A stretch of 39,227 bases of DNA from Bacillota bacterium (GTDB taxonomy: Bacteria > Bacillota > Sulfobacillia > Sulfobacillales > JAIMBI01), in NCBI GenBank assembly GCA_021846505.1, contig JAJZWV010000037.1:1-39227 (forward strand), written 5' to 3'. Below, in pieces: positions 7,443 through 16,536 of the stretch (position 1 is the stretch's first letter; every line of letters starts with the position of its first letter). Under the pieces are notes generated by a model that searched no databases, had not been told where the DNA came from, and saw nothing but the letters and a program-made list of their open reading frames with translations. The position numbers and the translations under genes were made by a program.

Positions 7443-8267
7443 ATGCACGCCAGCGAAGCGGCGCCAGTGGGTCTGATCGGTGGAACGGGCGTCTATGACC
7501 CGGAGCGGCTCCCAGGATTTTCGCGACACGGCATTCAGGCGGTGGACACGCCCTACGGTGCGGTCGCGCTGTTGGTGGGGGACGTGGGCGGCCGCCCGAT
7601 TTACTTCTTGAACCGGCACGGGCCAGGCCATCAGGTGCCGCCGCACCGCGTCAACTACCGCGCTAACGTCTGGGCGCTGTGGCGGGCGGGCGCTCGTGCC
7701 GTGCTGGCTACCGCAGCCGTGGGATCGCTTGAGACGGCGCTGGCACCCGGCACGCTGGTGCTGGTGGACCAATTTATGGATTTTGCCGGCGGCCGCGCGC
7801 GCACGTTTTTTGATGGCGAGGGCTCGCCGCTGCCCGGCGTGCGCCACACGGACATGACCGCGCCGTACTGCGCAGGGTGGAGGGCCGCCCTCATCGCCGC
7901 GGGTGAGCAGGAGTCCGCCAAATTGTCGCCCTCCGGCACCTACGTCTGCACCGCGGGCCCGCGCTTTGAAACGGCTGCGGAAATTCGCGCGTTTCACCGG
8001 CTGGGAGGCACCGTGGTCGGCATGACGGGCGTGCCGGAAGTGGTGCTGGCGCGCGAGCTGGGACTTTGCTACGCCGCCCTGTGCCTCGTCACCAATTTGG
8101 GGGCGGGGCTGTCGGCGGCAGCGCTGACGCACGAAGAAGTCACAGGGGTGGTAGCGGCGCAGCAGGAGCAGATGGCGCGCGTGCTGGCGCGTGCGTTGCT
8201 GCCGGGGAGGCCCACCGACTGCTTCTGCCCCCCGGGTCCGAACGCAGTGGAGGGAGCTGAGGGCTAG
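7443..8267 (+). CDS. mtnP: 5'-methylthioadenosine phosphorylase
   Basis: A 274-residue purine nucleoside phosphorylase family enzyme that splits 5'-methylthioadenosine (MTA) with phosphate into adenine and 5-methylthioribose-1-phosphate. GLIGGTGVYD begins the fold. NRHGPGHQVPPHRVNYRAN is the phosphate-binding His-rich segment. GPRFETAAEIRAF and VVGMTGVPEVVLARE contain the ribose- and base-contacting residues typical of MTAP and related 6-oxopurine enzymes. ATG 7443 is chosen because AAAGGAGG (7425-7432) is 10 bases upstream; GTG 7434 would be too close. A TAAAAT (7396-7401) may be a -10 box but lacks a clear -35. The last base is shared with the ahcY start. Inosine or guanosine phosphorylase activity is a less likely alternative. 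Confidence 0.85.
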   Translation: MHASEAAPVGLIGGTGVYDPERLPGFSRHGIQAVDTPYGAVALLVGDVGGRPIYFLNRHGPGHQVPPHRVNYRANVWALWRAGARAVLATAAVGSLETALAPGTLVLVDQFMDFAGGRARTFFDGEGSPLPGVRHTDMTAPYCAGWRAALIAAGEQESAKLSPSGTYVCTAGPRFETAAEIRAFHRLGGTVVGMTGVPEVVLARELGLCYAALCLVTNLGAGLSAAALTHEEVTGVVAAQQEQMARVLARALLPGRPTDCFCPPGPNAVEGAEG

Positions 8268-9514
8268 TGAGGGCAGACGCGGAGTTGGAGCGGTCATGGG
8301 GCCGCCGCAAGCTTCTCTGGGCGCGGGCATACATGCCGGTGTTGGGCGGCATCCGAGAGCGGTTTTTGCGCGAGCACCCACTGGCGGGCCAGCGGGTGGC
8401 GATGTCGCTGCATCTGGAAGCGAAGACAGCCATGCTGGCCTGGCTGCTGAAAGAGGGCGGGGCCGATGTCGCGATCACCAGCTCCAATCCCCTGTCCGCG
8501 CAGGATGACGTGGCGGCGGCGCTTCAAGAGACGGGCGTGGAAGTGCACGCCCGGCGCGGCTTGTCCGACGAGGAGTACGACCGGCTGCACCACCGGGTGC
8601 TGGACATCGAGCCGACCTTGATTGTGGACGACGGCAGCGAGCTGGTGTCGCGGCTCATCGGCGGCCGCCGGTCCCTGGCGGCAGCCATCCGCGGCGGCAC
8701 CGAAGAGACAACCACGGGCGTGACGCGCCTAAAGGCCCTGGCCGCGGCCGATGCGCTGCCCTTCCCGATGGTTGCCGTGAACGACGCCGCGATGAAGCAT
8801 TTGTTTGACAATCGCTACGGCACGGGGCAGTCCACCTGGGATGCCATCCTGCGCCATACCAACCTGACCGTGGCTGGCGCGACGGTGGTGGTGGCGGGCT
8901 ACGGCTGGTGCGGCCGCGGCGTTGCGGAGCGGGCACGGGGCTTGGGCGCTCGCGTGATTGTGACCGAGGTGGATCCGATTCGGGCCAATGAAGCCCTGAT
9001 GGATGGACACCGGGTGCTGCCGATGGCCGCCGCGGCGGCCGAGGCGCAATTTGTCGTGACGTGCACGGGCTGCCGGGATGTGGTGCGCTCCGAGCACTTC
9101 GCGGTCATGCCCGACGGCGTGGTGCTCGCCAATGCCGGCCACTTCGATGTCGAGGTGGATGTCCGGTGGCTGAAGGCTCACGCGGTGCTGGCCGAGCCCG
9201 GGCGCGATGCCGACGCCGTGCGCTACCAGCTGGCCGACGGCCGCACGGTGGTGGTGCTGGCCGACGGCCGCCTAGTCAACTTGGCTGCCGGGGACGGCCA
9301 TCCGGTGGAAATTATGGACTTGACGTTTGGACTGCAGGCACTGACGCTGGAGCGCTTGGCCGCTGGCTCACGGCCGCCGGGCCTCTATGCCGTGGACGGG
9401 GATGTCGATCGGGCCGTCGCCGAAGCCCGCCTGGAGGCGCGCGCGGTTGAGATTGACCGCCTGACTTCCGCGCAGCGTGCCTATCTGTCGGCGTTTGCAT
9501 GGACCCCGGCGTGA
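8267..9514 (+). CDS. ahcY: Adenosylhomocysteinase (SAH hydrolase)
   Basis: A 415-residue NAD-dependent enzyme that reversibly hydrolyses S-adenosylhomocysteine to adenosine and homocysteine, relieving product inhibition of methyltransferases. HLEAKTAMLAWLLKEGGA and ITSSNPLSAQDDVAAAL form the substrate domain. GGTEETTTGVTRL and FDNRYGTGQSTWDAI are signature segments. VVAGYGWCGRGVAERARGLG is the NAD-binding Rossmann loop. The length matches bacterial forms without the roughly 40-residue insert. The GTG at 8267 shares one base with the mtnP stop. The 3' end overlaps the deaminase gene by 16 bases. The three enzymes are therefore translationally linked. Confidence 0.95.
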   Translation: MRADAELERSWGRRKLLWARAYMPVLGGIRERFLREHPLAGQRVAMSLHLEAKTAMLAWLLKEGGADVAITSSNPLSAQDDVAAALQETGVEVHARRGLSDEEYDRLHHRVLDIEPTLIVDDGSELVSRLIGGRRSLAAAIRGGTEETTTGVTRLKALAAADALPFPMVAVNDAAMKHLFDNRYGTGQSTWDAILRHTNLTVAGATVVVAGYGWCGRGVAERARGLGARVIVTEVDPIRANEALMDGHRVLPMAAAAAEAQFVVTCTGCRDVVRSEHFAVMPDGVVLANAGHFDVEVDVRWLKAHAVLAEPGRDADAVRYQLADGRTVVVLADGRLVNLAAGDGHPVEIMDLTFGLQALTLERLAAGSRPPGLYAVDGDVDRAVAEARLEARAVEIDRLTSAQRAYLSAFAWTPA

Positions 9515-10806
9515 GTGGCGGGGCGGGGGCCGGGGTATTCAGCGTGGTGGCGAGCCACGTGGTGACGGGCGCCGAGGCCGGCACCATCTGGGCCCCGGGC
9601 GAAGTGGTGTGGGCCGGCGACCGAATTCAGTACGTTGGCCCCCCGCGCCGCGAGGCCGCGGAGCGGCGCGTGGAGGTGGGCGAAGGCGCCGTCTTTCCGG
9701 GCTTCGTCAATGGCCATGGCCATGCGGCCATGGCGCTGCTGCGGGGATTCGCCGATGACTCCCGCCTCATGCCGTGGCTGACCGAGCATATTTGGCCGAT
9801 TGAAAGCCGCCTCACACCCGAGGACGTGGAAGTGGGCACCCTGCTGGCCGCCGCGGAGATGATCCACGCGGGCGTGGTGGGATTTGCGGATATGTACTGG
9901 CACACCCCCGCAGTGGTGCGGGCGGCTAAATCTTCGGGGATGCGGGCCGTGGTGGGGCGAGGCCTCACCAGCGGACCCGACCAGCTGGAGGCGGTGGCGG
10001 AAGCGGTCGCCCTGGCTCGCGCCCTGGCGGCGGACGGGGGCCGCGTCGCGGGTTGGCTCGCGCCGCACGCGCCCTACACCGTGGAGCCCGCTTTAGCCAA
10101 GGCGGTGGCGGACGCCGCCCAGGCCCACCACCTCCGCATCCATGTCCACCTGGCGGAAAGCCAGGAGGAGATGCGCCAGCTCGGAAGCGCCCTGGGCCAA
10201 AGCCCCATCGAGTGGGCCGAGGCGGCGGGCCTGCTCACCCCCCGCACGGTCGCGGCCCACGGGGTGTACGTGTCGGAGGCGGACATCCGCCGACTGGCGG
10301 CGCACGGGGCGTCCGTGATTCACTGCCCCGCCTCCAACTTGAAGCTGGGCAATGGCATCGCCCCGGTCATTGAGCTGGAGCAGGCAGGGGTCACGGTGGG
10401 ACTGGGCACCGATGGCGCGGCCAGCACGAACCGACTGGACCCGTTTCAGGAGATGCGGCTGGCCGCCTGGCTCCAAAAGTCGCGCACCGGCGACCCCGCG
10501 GCCTTCACGGCCGCGAAGGCGCTAGCCCTGGCGACTCGCGGCAGTGCCCAGGCACTCGGCTGGCCCAGCGGCGTGCTGGCGAAAGGCCAGTGGGCGGACT
10601 TTGCCGTGGCCAGCTGGTGGGCGCCGCATGTGGTGCCCCATGCGGACCCACTCTCCGCACTGGTGTACGCGACACAGCCCAGCGACGTCCGCTACACGGT
10701 GATCGGTGGCCAAGTGGTGCTGGATGACGGGTTCATTACCACGTTTGACGAGGGGGCGGTGCTGCGCGAAGCGGCGGCGCGCGCCCGCCGTCTGACCGAA
10801 TCGTGA
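9499..10806 (+). CDS. mtaD: 5-methylthioadenosine/S-adenosylhomocysteine deaminase
   Basis: A 435-residue amidohydrolase of the MtaD/TrzA group. VFPGFVNGHGHAAMALLRGF gives the first metal-binding His pair and the family's ADD-x-x-L-M-x-W-L segment follows. Further ligands are in HVHLAESQEE and AAHGVYVSE. VIHCPASNLKLGNG and GLGTDGAASTNRLD contain the substrate contacts and the catalytic Asp. Family members convert MTA to 5'-methylthioinosine and SAH to S-inosylhomocysteine, releasing ammonia. Adjacency to mtnP and ahcY supports these substrates over guanine or other amidohydrolase roles. The stop overlaps the thioesterase GTG (GTGA). Confidence 0.9.
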   Translation: MDPGVSGGAGAGVFSVVASHVVTGAEAGTIWAPGEVVWAGDRIQYVGPPRREAAERRVEVGEGAVFPGFVNGHGHAAMALLRGFADDSRLMPWLTEHIWPIESRLTPEDVEVGTLLAAAEMIHAGVVGFADMYWHTPAVVRAAKSSGMRAVVGRGLTSGPDQLEAVAEAVALARALAADGGRVAGWLAPHAPYTVEPALAKAVADAAQAHHLRIHVHLAESQEEMRQLGSALGQSPIEWAEAAGLLTPRTVAAHGVYVSEADIRRLAAHGASVIHCPASNLKLGNGIAPVIELEQAGVTVGLGTDGAASTNRLDPFQEMRLAAWLQKSRTGDPAAFTAAKALALATRGSAQALGWPSGVLAKGQWADFAVASWWAPHVVPHADPLSALVYATQPSDVRYTVIGGQVVLDDGFITTFDEGAVLREAAARARRLTES

Positions 10807-11243
10807 CCGGAAAGGGCGCGGCCGAGAGGCCCAGCGAAAATCGCTGCTGGGTGTGTGGGCCCGATCACCCTGAGGGACTGCATGTGCAGTGGAGGGCGGG
10901 CAGCCCCGTCACGGCACAGCTGGCGGTGCCCGCACGCTATGAGGGCTTCACCGGCGTCGTGCATGGCGGCACCATCGCGGCGATCCTGGATGACGGCATG
11001 TGGCATGCCGTGTGGCACGCCACTCACCTGAACGCGGCGACAGCGGAGCTGTCGGTGCGCTACCGCCACCCGGTGCTCACGGAGGTGCCGCTCGCCGTGC
11101 AAGCTTGGGCGGACGCGGCGCACCACCGCCTGGTGGAGGCCCATGCGGCGCTGTGCGATGCGGACGGCCGCGTGCTGGCCCAGGCGCAAGCGCGGTTCAT
11201 GCCCGGGTCGTCCGTGCACCGGCCGGCGGCCGTGCCGCCTTGA
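10803..11243 (+). CDS. PaaI-family hotdog thioesterase
   Basis: A 146-residue single hotdog-fold protein. The N terminus NRCWVCGPDHPEGLHVQW is the C-x-x-C-G-x-x-x-P-x-GL variant seen in many PaaI-like thioesterases. The active-site stretch is VVHGGTIAAILDDGM, and the strand AELSVRYRHPV follows. Such enzymes hydrolyse acyl-CoA thioesters, often phenylacyl-CoA or dead-end adducts; the substrate here is unknown. The GTG at 10803 overlaps the mtaD stop and the end overlaps the next gene's TTG start, so it is embedded in the same coupled array. Confidence 0.85.
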   Translation: MTGKGAAERPSENRCWVCGPDHPEGLHVQWRAGSPVTAQLAVPARYEGFTGVVHGGTIAAILDDGMWHAVWHATHLNAATAELSVRYRHPVLTEVPLAVQAWADAAHHRLVEAHAALCDADGRVLAQAQARFMPGSSVHRPAAVPP

Positions 11244-12319
11244 GGGCGGATGGCGCCTGGCACGAAGTGAGCATGGTGCTGCATGTGCACTCGCGGCTGT
11301 CGGACGGGCGCGGCACCGTGGCGGAGATTATGGCGGCGGCTCAAGCCGCGCAGGTGGATGTGGTGTGGCTCACGGACCACGACACCCTGGCGGCGCAGCA
11401 GGATCCGGGCGAGGGCTACTGGGGCCGATCCCTGCTGCTGGTGGGGCTGGAGGTGACCCCAGCCCAGAGCCACTACCTGGCGCTGGGGGGCACGGGCGTC
11501 CCCGACCGGCACCGGCCGTTTGCCGAGTTCACGGCGGAGGCGGCCTCCATGGGCCATCTTGGGTTCGTGGCGCATCCCGACGACCCGGGCAATCCCGTGC
11601 TGAAGTTGCCGTCCTACCGGTGGGCCGACCGCGAGGGCACCGCCTACACGGGGCTCGAAGTATGGAATCACCTGTCGCAGTGGATGCGCGGGGTGCACGG
11701 GCTATGGAGCGGGATCGGGGCGCTCCGCCATCCGTTTCGGGGCAGCGAGCGCCCCACATCGGAAACCCTGGCGCTGTGGGACCGCCTAGGGCAAGAGCGG
11801 CGGGTGGTTGGTGTGGCCGGGGTGGATGCGCATGCGGTCGTCGTGGGACACCCACCGCTGGGCGCCGTGGTTTTTCCATACCCCGTCTCCTTCAACACGC
11901 TGCGCACACACGTGCTGGTGGCCGAGCCGCTGACCGGCGCGGACGTGCTCGCGGACCGCCGCCTGGTGCTCGAGGCGCTGGCCGCGGGGCGCGTGCTGGC
12001 CATGAGCGGCCAGGCGGGGGGATTTCCCAAGGGCTTTAGATTTTTTGCCGCCGCCGGCGCGCGGGTGTGTCCGATGGGCAGCGAGGCGGCCTGGGAGCCG
12101 GGGATGGCGCTCAGGATGGCGAGTCCCTGCCCGGCTCGCTTCACCGTCAAGCGGGACGGCGTGGCCGTGGCGAGCCACGAGGGGCAGGAGTGGGCGGTCG
12201 CGGCTCTGGGTCCGGGCGTCTGGCGGGTGGAGGCCGACAGGCCGTGCGGGCGCCGGTGGGTGCCATGGGTGGTGGCCAATCCCGTGTACCTGCGGGCGCC
12301 CGCCCATCCCGGGTGCTGA
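11240..12319 (+). CDS. PHP-domain metallohydrolase (CehA/McbA-like)
   Basis: A 359-residue protein. It opens with LHVHSRLSDGRG and DVVWLTDHDT, the first metal-binding motifs of the polymerase-and-histidinol-phosphatase fold. FVAHPDDPGN, LEVWNH and GVDAHAVV supply later ligands. Residues from about 255 to the end form an extra beta-rich domain, as in CehA/McbA-type metallohydrolases. The TTG at 11240 is chosen because it overlaps the thioesterase stop (TTGA) and gives a short leader before the PHP motif; ATG 11273 is the alternative. It is the last + strand gene of the array and converges with the gene at 12327. The substrate is unknown; a phosphoester is likely from the fold. Confidence 0.82.
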   Translation: MRADGAWHEVSMVLHVHSRLSDGRGTVAEIMAAAQAAQVDVVWLTDHDTLAAQQDPGEGYWGRSLLLVGLEVTPAQSHYLALGGTGVPDRHRPFAEFTAEAASMGHLGFVAHPDDPGNPVLKLPSYRWADREGTAYTGLEVWNHLSQWMRGVHGLWSGIGALRHPFRGSERPTSETLALWDRLGQERRVVGVAGVDAHAVVVGHPPLGAVVFPYPVSFNTLRTHVLVAEPLTGADVLADRRLVLEALAAGRVLAMSGQAGGFPKGFRFFAAAGARVCPMGSEAAWEPGMALRMASPCPARFTVKRDGVAVASHEGQEWAVAALGPGVWRVEADRPCGRRWVPWVVANPVYLRAPAHPGC

Positions 12320-12326
12320 CGCCGGC

Positions 12327-12686
12327 CTACAGGCGCCCGCCGGCCTCTTTGATAAGTTGCGCGGCGCGGGCCCGGTCTCCCTCGGGCACCACGGCAGTCA
12401 AAAGCGTGCCGCCCCCGATGTCAAGTCCCAGTGCATTGTCCCACGCCGCGGCCGAGGTCCACTTGTCGTCCAGGGCCCGGGCTTCATATCCGCAGCGGCC
12501 CCACTCCACCAGGGGCTCACCAACAGGATCCGGGCGGCCGGCGGCGGCCGCCACCTGCACCACGTCGAACCCGGCGCCGCGCAGGGTGTCGGCCGCGCGG
12601 CGCGCGTCCTCGGCAAAGTTGAAGCTGGCCAAGAGCGTCGCTTCCCGACTGCGGCTGGCTGCCGGGGTGTGCCCTATGTTATCCAA
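12327..12686 (-). CDS. Hypothetical protein (119 aa)
   Basis: A small minus-strand gene convergent with the PHP gene, only 7 bases away. The TTG at 12686 is preceded on its own strand by AGGAGGG with a 7-8 base spacer, which makes it a convincing start even though the open frame extends much further upstream. The protein reads as a strand-helix-strand unit (TLLASFNFAEDARRAADTL, then GFDVVQVA). A Gly-rich segment LGLDIGGGTLLTAVVPE and a final helix (ARAAQLIKEAGG) follow. This resembles small alpha/beta stress-type proteins, but I do not recognise a named family. No signal or membrane segment is visible. It is transcribed divergently from the helicase gene. Confidence 0.65.
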   Translation of the reverse strand: MDNIGHTPAASRSREATLLASFNFAEDARRAADTLRGAGFDVVQVAAAAGRPDPVGEPLVEWGRCGYEARALDDKWTSAAAWDNALGLDIGGGTLLTAVVPEGDRARAAQLIKEAGGRL

Positions 12687-12797
12687 GTCATTTCCCTCCT
12701 GCTGTCGGCTTAGCGTGCCCCAGCGGAGCCGAGCCATGCCGCAGGGTACAATCGAGGGGCATCGGGGAGATCCAGAGAGCCGACGGAGGTGCCGACG

Positions 12798-15668
12798 ATG
12801 ACAAGCCCGCCCAGCGGCGCCCTGGCGGTGGAGGCGCTGAATCTGCAGGACCTGCAGCTGCCGCCGGCCGCCGCTGTGGTGGCGCGGCCGATGGTGATCG
12901 TGGACCTGGAAACCACCGGCCTGGATGCGCAGCATGACGAAATCATCCAGGTAGCGGCGCTGCGCGTCGACCCCGACGCCCCGGGTGGGACCGTGGCACT
13001 GGCATCCAGCTTTGTGCGGCCCACCCGCCCGGTGCCGCGGGAAATTTTGCGGCTCACGCACCTGGACCCGGAGGTGCTCGCGGCGGCGCCCGCCTGGAGT
13101 GCGGTACGGCCGGCGCTCCAAGCGTTTGTGGGCGAAGACCCGGTGGCCGGGCACAACATCGCATTTGACCTGAAGTTTTTGGCCCAGGCTGGCTTGGCAC
13201 TGCCTCAGGGCCTTGATACGTGGGATTGGGCCCGCATCGCCTTTCCGGCGCGCCGCAACCACAAGCTGGCGGAGTTGGCGGCAGATTGTGACGTGCCGGG
13301 CAGCGCGCACGATGCGCGGACGGACGTGGTCGCATGCTACTTTGTGATGGCAGCCGTGCAGCGAAGGCTGTCTCGGCTGGGGCGCGCCACGTCTGCCCTG
13401 GTCCGCCACACGGTGGGGCGCGAAGGAGACTGGTGGCGCTGGGATTCGGTTCCGGGCGGTCCCGAGGCGGGACTGTTTCGCCCCGCACCCGAGCCCTCCA
13501 CAGTGCCCCTCGCCCCCCGAGCGGTGGCGCTGGGACCTATCCATGACTGGTTTGCGGAAGGCGGTGCGCTGGCCCGGCTGCATCCCGGATGGCAGGCACG
13601 GCCCGGTCAGGTGGCCCTCGCCGACGCGGTGGAAGAGGCCCTGGCCGACCACACCACCTTGGTGGCAGAAGCCGGAACCGGCGTCGGAAAGAGCTTGGCG
13701 TATCTTCTGCCCGCCGTGAGGCAGGCGGCGTGGGAAGGTGAGCGGGTGGTGGTGGCCACCCACACCGTGGCGCTGCAGGACCAGCTGTGGCACAAGGATT
13801 TGCCGGAAGCCCTTCAAGCACTGGGGCTGGAAGACGTGCCGCGTGCGCTGGTCAAAGGTCGGGCACGCTATGCGTGCCTGCTGAAGGCTGAAGAGGAAAC
13901 CGGGGGAGTGGACCTGGCTTGGACCTGGGACCAGCGGGCGGCGGCGGCCTCGTTGGTGGTATGGCTGGCGGAAACCGAGGCCGGCGAGCGCGATGAGTGG
14001 ACGGGCGGGCGGGTGCCCGGGGCTCAGGGCGTGTGGGAGGCCGTAGCGGCTGACCCCGATGCCTGCCTTGGCTCCCGCTGCAAGTTTGCCGGGCCGTGCT
14101 ACATGCGTCGGAGTCGCCGTTTGGCGGAGAGTGCCAACCTGGTGGTCACCAACCACTCCCTGCTGCTGGCCCATGCCGCCCAGGGGGGCGTCTTGCCCGA
14201 ATTTCATCATCTGGTCATCGATGAAGCGCACCATCTGCCCGAGGTAGCGGACCAGGCGCTGGGCCTGCGGATTGACCTGGTGCGGTCAAGTCGCCTGCTC
14301 GCGGAGTGGGCCAGGCCCACGGGGATTCTGGGCCACAGCTATCAGCTGCTGGGGGCACGCGCGGACTTGCTGCGCCAGGTGCTGCAAGGCAACGCGGCGC
14401 TGCTTCAGCAGGCCGCCGACGCGCTGGCAGCGCTGGGGCGTGCGTTGAAGCGGACGGAGTCGTCCGCATTCCGGCCGCGAGTGGAAACACTCCGGGTGGT
14501 GGGTGACGTGGCCCGGCGCTTGGAAGAGGGGCCAGCCGGCCCGGCGCTGGCCGAAGCCGCGGTGAGCTTGGACGGGGCGGCCCGCCAGCTGGCCGACGCC
14601 ATCGCGGCGACGGAGGAGGAAGGTTCGGAGCTGGAGCGGAAAAGCGCTCGGTGGCTGCAGCTGGGCCGCATGGAGCGGGTCATTCAGGAGCTGGCCGTGG
14701 GGATCGGCGCGTTCCAGAGCCGCTCCGACGACTGGGTCGATTGGTGGGAGTGGAATGGAGCCGGCACGCAGGTGACGATTCGGCGGGCGCCCTTGAATCC
14801 GGGAACCCTGCTGGCCGACACGCTGTGGAGCGCGGTGCCGGGCGGCACGGTGTTGACGTCGGCGACCCTCACGGCGGACGGGCGGTTTGACTATCTGGGC
14901 AGTCAGCTGGGGCTGCCGCGAGACATTGGGGTCACGGCATACCCGTCGCCTTTCGCGGCCCACAAGCATTCCCTGCTGGCGATCCCTTCGGACTTTCCGC
15001 TGCCGAATGATCCTGACCACCTGGGGCGGGCTGGGCAGTTTGTGGCGCAGCTGGCCGGACGGCTAGGCGGGCGCCTCATGGTGCTGGCGACCAGCCGCGC
15101 GGCGGTGGAGTCGCTGGCGGACGCCTTGGACGCGCCGCTGGCGGCGCTGGGATTGGAGCTGCTGGTGCAGGGGCCCGGCGGCAGCCCGCATCAGCTGGCG
15201 GCGCACCTGCGCACGCATCCGGCCACGGTGCTGGTGGGCACCAGTGGGCTGTGGGAGGGCGTGGACGTGCCGGGGCCGGCACTGGCCGCAGTGGTCCTCA
15301 CCCGCCTGCCGTTCGGGTACCCCGGGGAGCCGTTGGAGGAGGCCCGGGCGGAGGTGCTTCTCAGGCAAGGGCGCTCCCCGTTTGGCGCGCGCTCGCTGCC
15401 ACAGGCCGTGCTGAAGTTCCGGCAGGGCTTTGGCCGCCTGCTGCGAACGGAGGAAGATCGCGGCGCCGTGGTGGTGCTGGACCCCCGCATTCTCCCGGCT
15501 GGCCATGGCCCGCCGGGAGGTGTGCGCCGGCCCACCCGGTACGGCCGCGCGTTTTTGGCGTCGCTGCCCGGACCGCAGGTGGCGGTGGGCGACACCGGCA
15601 CGGTGCTGGAGCGGGTGGAGGCGTTTGCCGGAGGCGGCCGTGCCGTCGTCGGCCCAGCCAGCCGATAG
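12798..15668 (+). CDS. dinG: DinG-type ATP-dependent helicase/exonuclease
   Basis: A 956-residue fusion protein. Residues ~30-195 are a DEDDh exonuclease domain like the PolIII epsilon subunit: IVDLETTGLD, then GHNIAFDLKFL and HDARTDVVA. A linker of about 60 residues follows. The XPD/DinG superfamily 2 helicase core starts near 270. Walker A is AEAGTGVGKSLAYLLP (about 290-305) and the DEAH box is VIDEAHHLPE (about 475). Cysteines in RYACLLK and DACLGSRCKFAGPC suggest an iron-sulfur cluster between them. GTSGLWEGVDVPG and LKFRQGFGRLLR are motifs V and VI. This architecture is usual for Gram-positive DinG. The ATG at 12798 has GGAGGTG 8 bases upstream. The likely role is repair of displaced or R-loop DNA. 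Confidence 0.92.
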   Translation: MTSPPSGALAVEALNLQDLQLPPAAAVVARPMVIVDLETTGLDAQHDEIIQVAALRVDPDAPGGTVALASSFVRPTRPVPREILRLTHLDPEVLAAAPAWSAVRPALQAFVGEDPVAGHNIAFDLKFLAQAGLALPQGLDTWDWARIAFPARRNHKLAELAADCDVPGSAHDARTDVVACYFVMAAVQRRLSRLGRATSALVRHTVGREGDWWRWDSVPGGPEAGLFRPAPEPSTVPLAPRAVALGPIHDWFAEGGALARLHPGWQARPGQVALADAVEEALADHTTLVAEAGTGVGKSLAYLLPAVRQAAWEGERVVVATHTVALQDQLWHKDLPEALQALGLEDVPRALVKGRARYACLLKAEEETGGVDLAWTWDQRAAAASLVVWLAETEAGERDEWTGGRVPGAQGVWEAVAADPDACLGSRCKFAGPCYMRRSRRLAESANLVVTNHSLLLAHAAQGGVLPEFHHLVIDEAHHLPEVADQALGLRIDLVRSSRLLAEWARPTGILGHSYQLLGARADLLRQVLQGNAALLQQAADALAALGRALKRTESSAFRPRVETLRVVGDVARRLEEGPAGPALAEAAVSLDGAARQLADAIAATEEEGSELERKSARWLQLGRMERVIQELAVGIGAFQSRSDDWVDWWEWNGAGTQVTIRRAPLNPGTLLADTLWSAVPGGTVLTSATLTADGRFDYLGSQLGLPRDIGVTAYPSPFAAHKHSLLAIPSDFPLPNDPDHLGRAGQFVAQLAGRLGGRLMVLATSRAAVESLADALDAPLAALGLELLVQGPGGSPHQLAAHLRTHPATVLVGTSGLWEGVDVPGPALAAVVLTRLPFGYPGEPLEEARAEVLLRQGRSPFGARSLPQAVLKFRQGFGRLLRTEEDRGAVVVLDPRILPAGHGPPGGVRRPTRYGRAFLASLPGPQVAVGDTGTVLERVEAFAGGGRAVVGPASR

Positions 15669-15697
15669 GAAAACGCCGCGGGAAGTGGGGAGCGGGA

Positions 15698-16513
15698 TTG
15701 CGGATATTGGTGACGAACGACGATGGCATTGAGGCAGCAGGCATTCGGGCGCTGGTGCATGCGGTGGCGGCGCGGGGCGACGTGGTGGTGGTGGCGCCGG
15801 ATGCCAACCGCAGCGCGAGTGGGCACTCTATCACGCTGACGCGGCGCATCTCCGTGGCGCCGCGGGAGCTAGAGCCGGGAGTGGCGGGGTTTGCCATCGG
15901 CGGCACGCCTGTGGACTCCGTAAAGCTGGCGCTGGAGCAACTGTTGCCCGGCCCACCGGACTTAGTCTTATCGGGAATCAACCATGGATCGAATTTGGGG
16001 CGCGACGTATTTTACTCCGGGACCGTGTCCGCGGCCATGGAGGCCGCCTTTATGGGCGTGCCGGCCGTGGCGATTTCGCTGGCGGAGCGCGAATCGGCCC
16101 ATATGCCGGCGGCGGCCCGGTTTGTGGGGTGGTGGCTGGATCACGCTTATCGCCCGCTGCCGCGCGGCGTGTTTTACAATCTCAATATTCCCCCGCTCGG
16201 CGCGGTCGTGCCGCCGCGGCTCTCCCTCACGCGCTTGGGCGAGCGGCACTATCTGAACGAATTTCGGCGCCAGCGGCGCTGGGGCGGCCGCGATTGGTAC
16301 GTGATGGCGGGGTCTGCCGACGAGACCCAGGAGCCGGCGGACACCGATGTGGCGGCGGTGGCGGCGGGGCTCGTGTCGGTCACGCCGCTGTCCATCGACT
16401 TGACGGCGCGGGAAGGCCAGCGGGCGCTCCACGCGCTGGACCAGCTGCCCGTGCCCGCGGAGGTTTTCTGCATGGAGAGGGTCGCCCCGGATACGCTAAC
16501 GCGGACGGACTAA
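15698..16513 (+). CDS. surE: 5'/3'-nucleotidase SurE
   Basis: A 271-residue survival protein. The N terminus RILVTNDDGIEAAGIRAL carries the two metal-binding Asp residues. VVVAPDANRSASGHSITL and LVLSGINHGSNLGRDVFYSG supply the other Ser and Asn ligands. YSGTVSAAMEAAFMGVPAVA is the dimerisation segment. SurE removes phosphate from nucleoside monophosphates and short polyphosphate. The TTG at 15698 is chosen because SurE proteins begin directly at the beta strand before NDDG and a GGGGAGCGGG lies just upstream. It starts 29 bases after the helicase gene. Confidence 0.93.
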   Translation: MRILVTNDDGIEAAGIRALVHAVAARGDVVVVAPDANRSASGHSITLTRRISVAPRELEPGVAGFAIGGTPVDSVKLALEQLLPGPPDLVLSGINHGSNLGRDVFYSGTVSAAMEAAFMGVPAVAISLAERESAHMPAAARFVGWWLDHAYRPLPRGVFYNLNIPPLGAVVPPRLSLTRLGERHYLNEFRRQRRWGGRDWYVMAGSADETQEPADTDVAAVAAGLVSVTPLSIDLTAREGQRALHALDQLPVPAEVFCMERVAPDTLTRTD

Positions 16514-16536
16514 TCCATCTGAAAGGGCGTGTCGGC

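Noticed and set aside
11000-11239. Upstream extension of the PHP gene
   Set aside because: It overlaps the thioesterase gene in another frame. The TTG overlapping the thioesterase stop fits the coupled style of this array.
12687-14234. Upstream extension of the minus-strand gene at 12327 to 635 codons
   Set aside because: The extension is opposite the helicase gene and lacks protein-like sequence. A TTG start with a strong ribosome site at 12686 explains the real gene.
15251-15697. N-terminal extension of the surE frame into the helicase gene
   Set aside because: The extra residues are the helicase gene read out of frame. SurE starts at TTG 15698 next to its NDDG motif.
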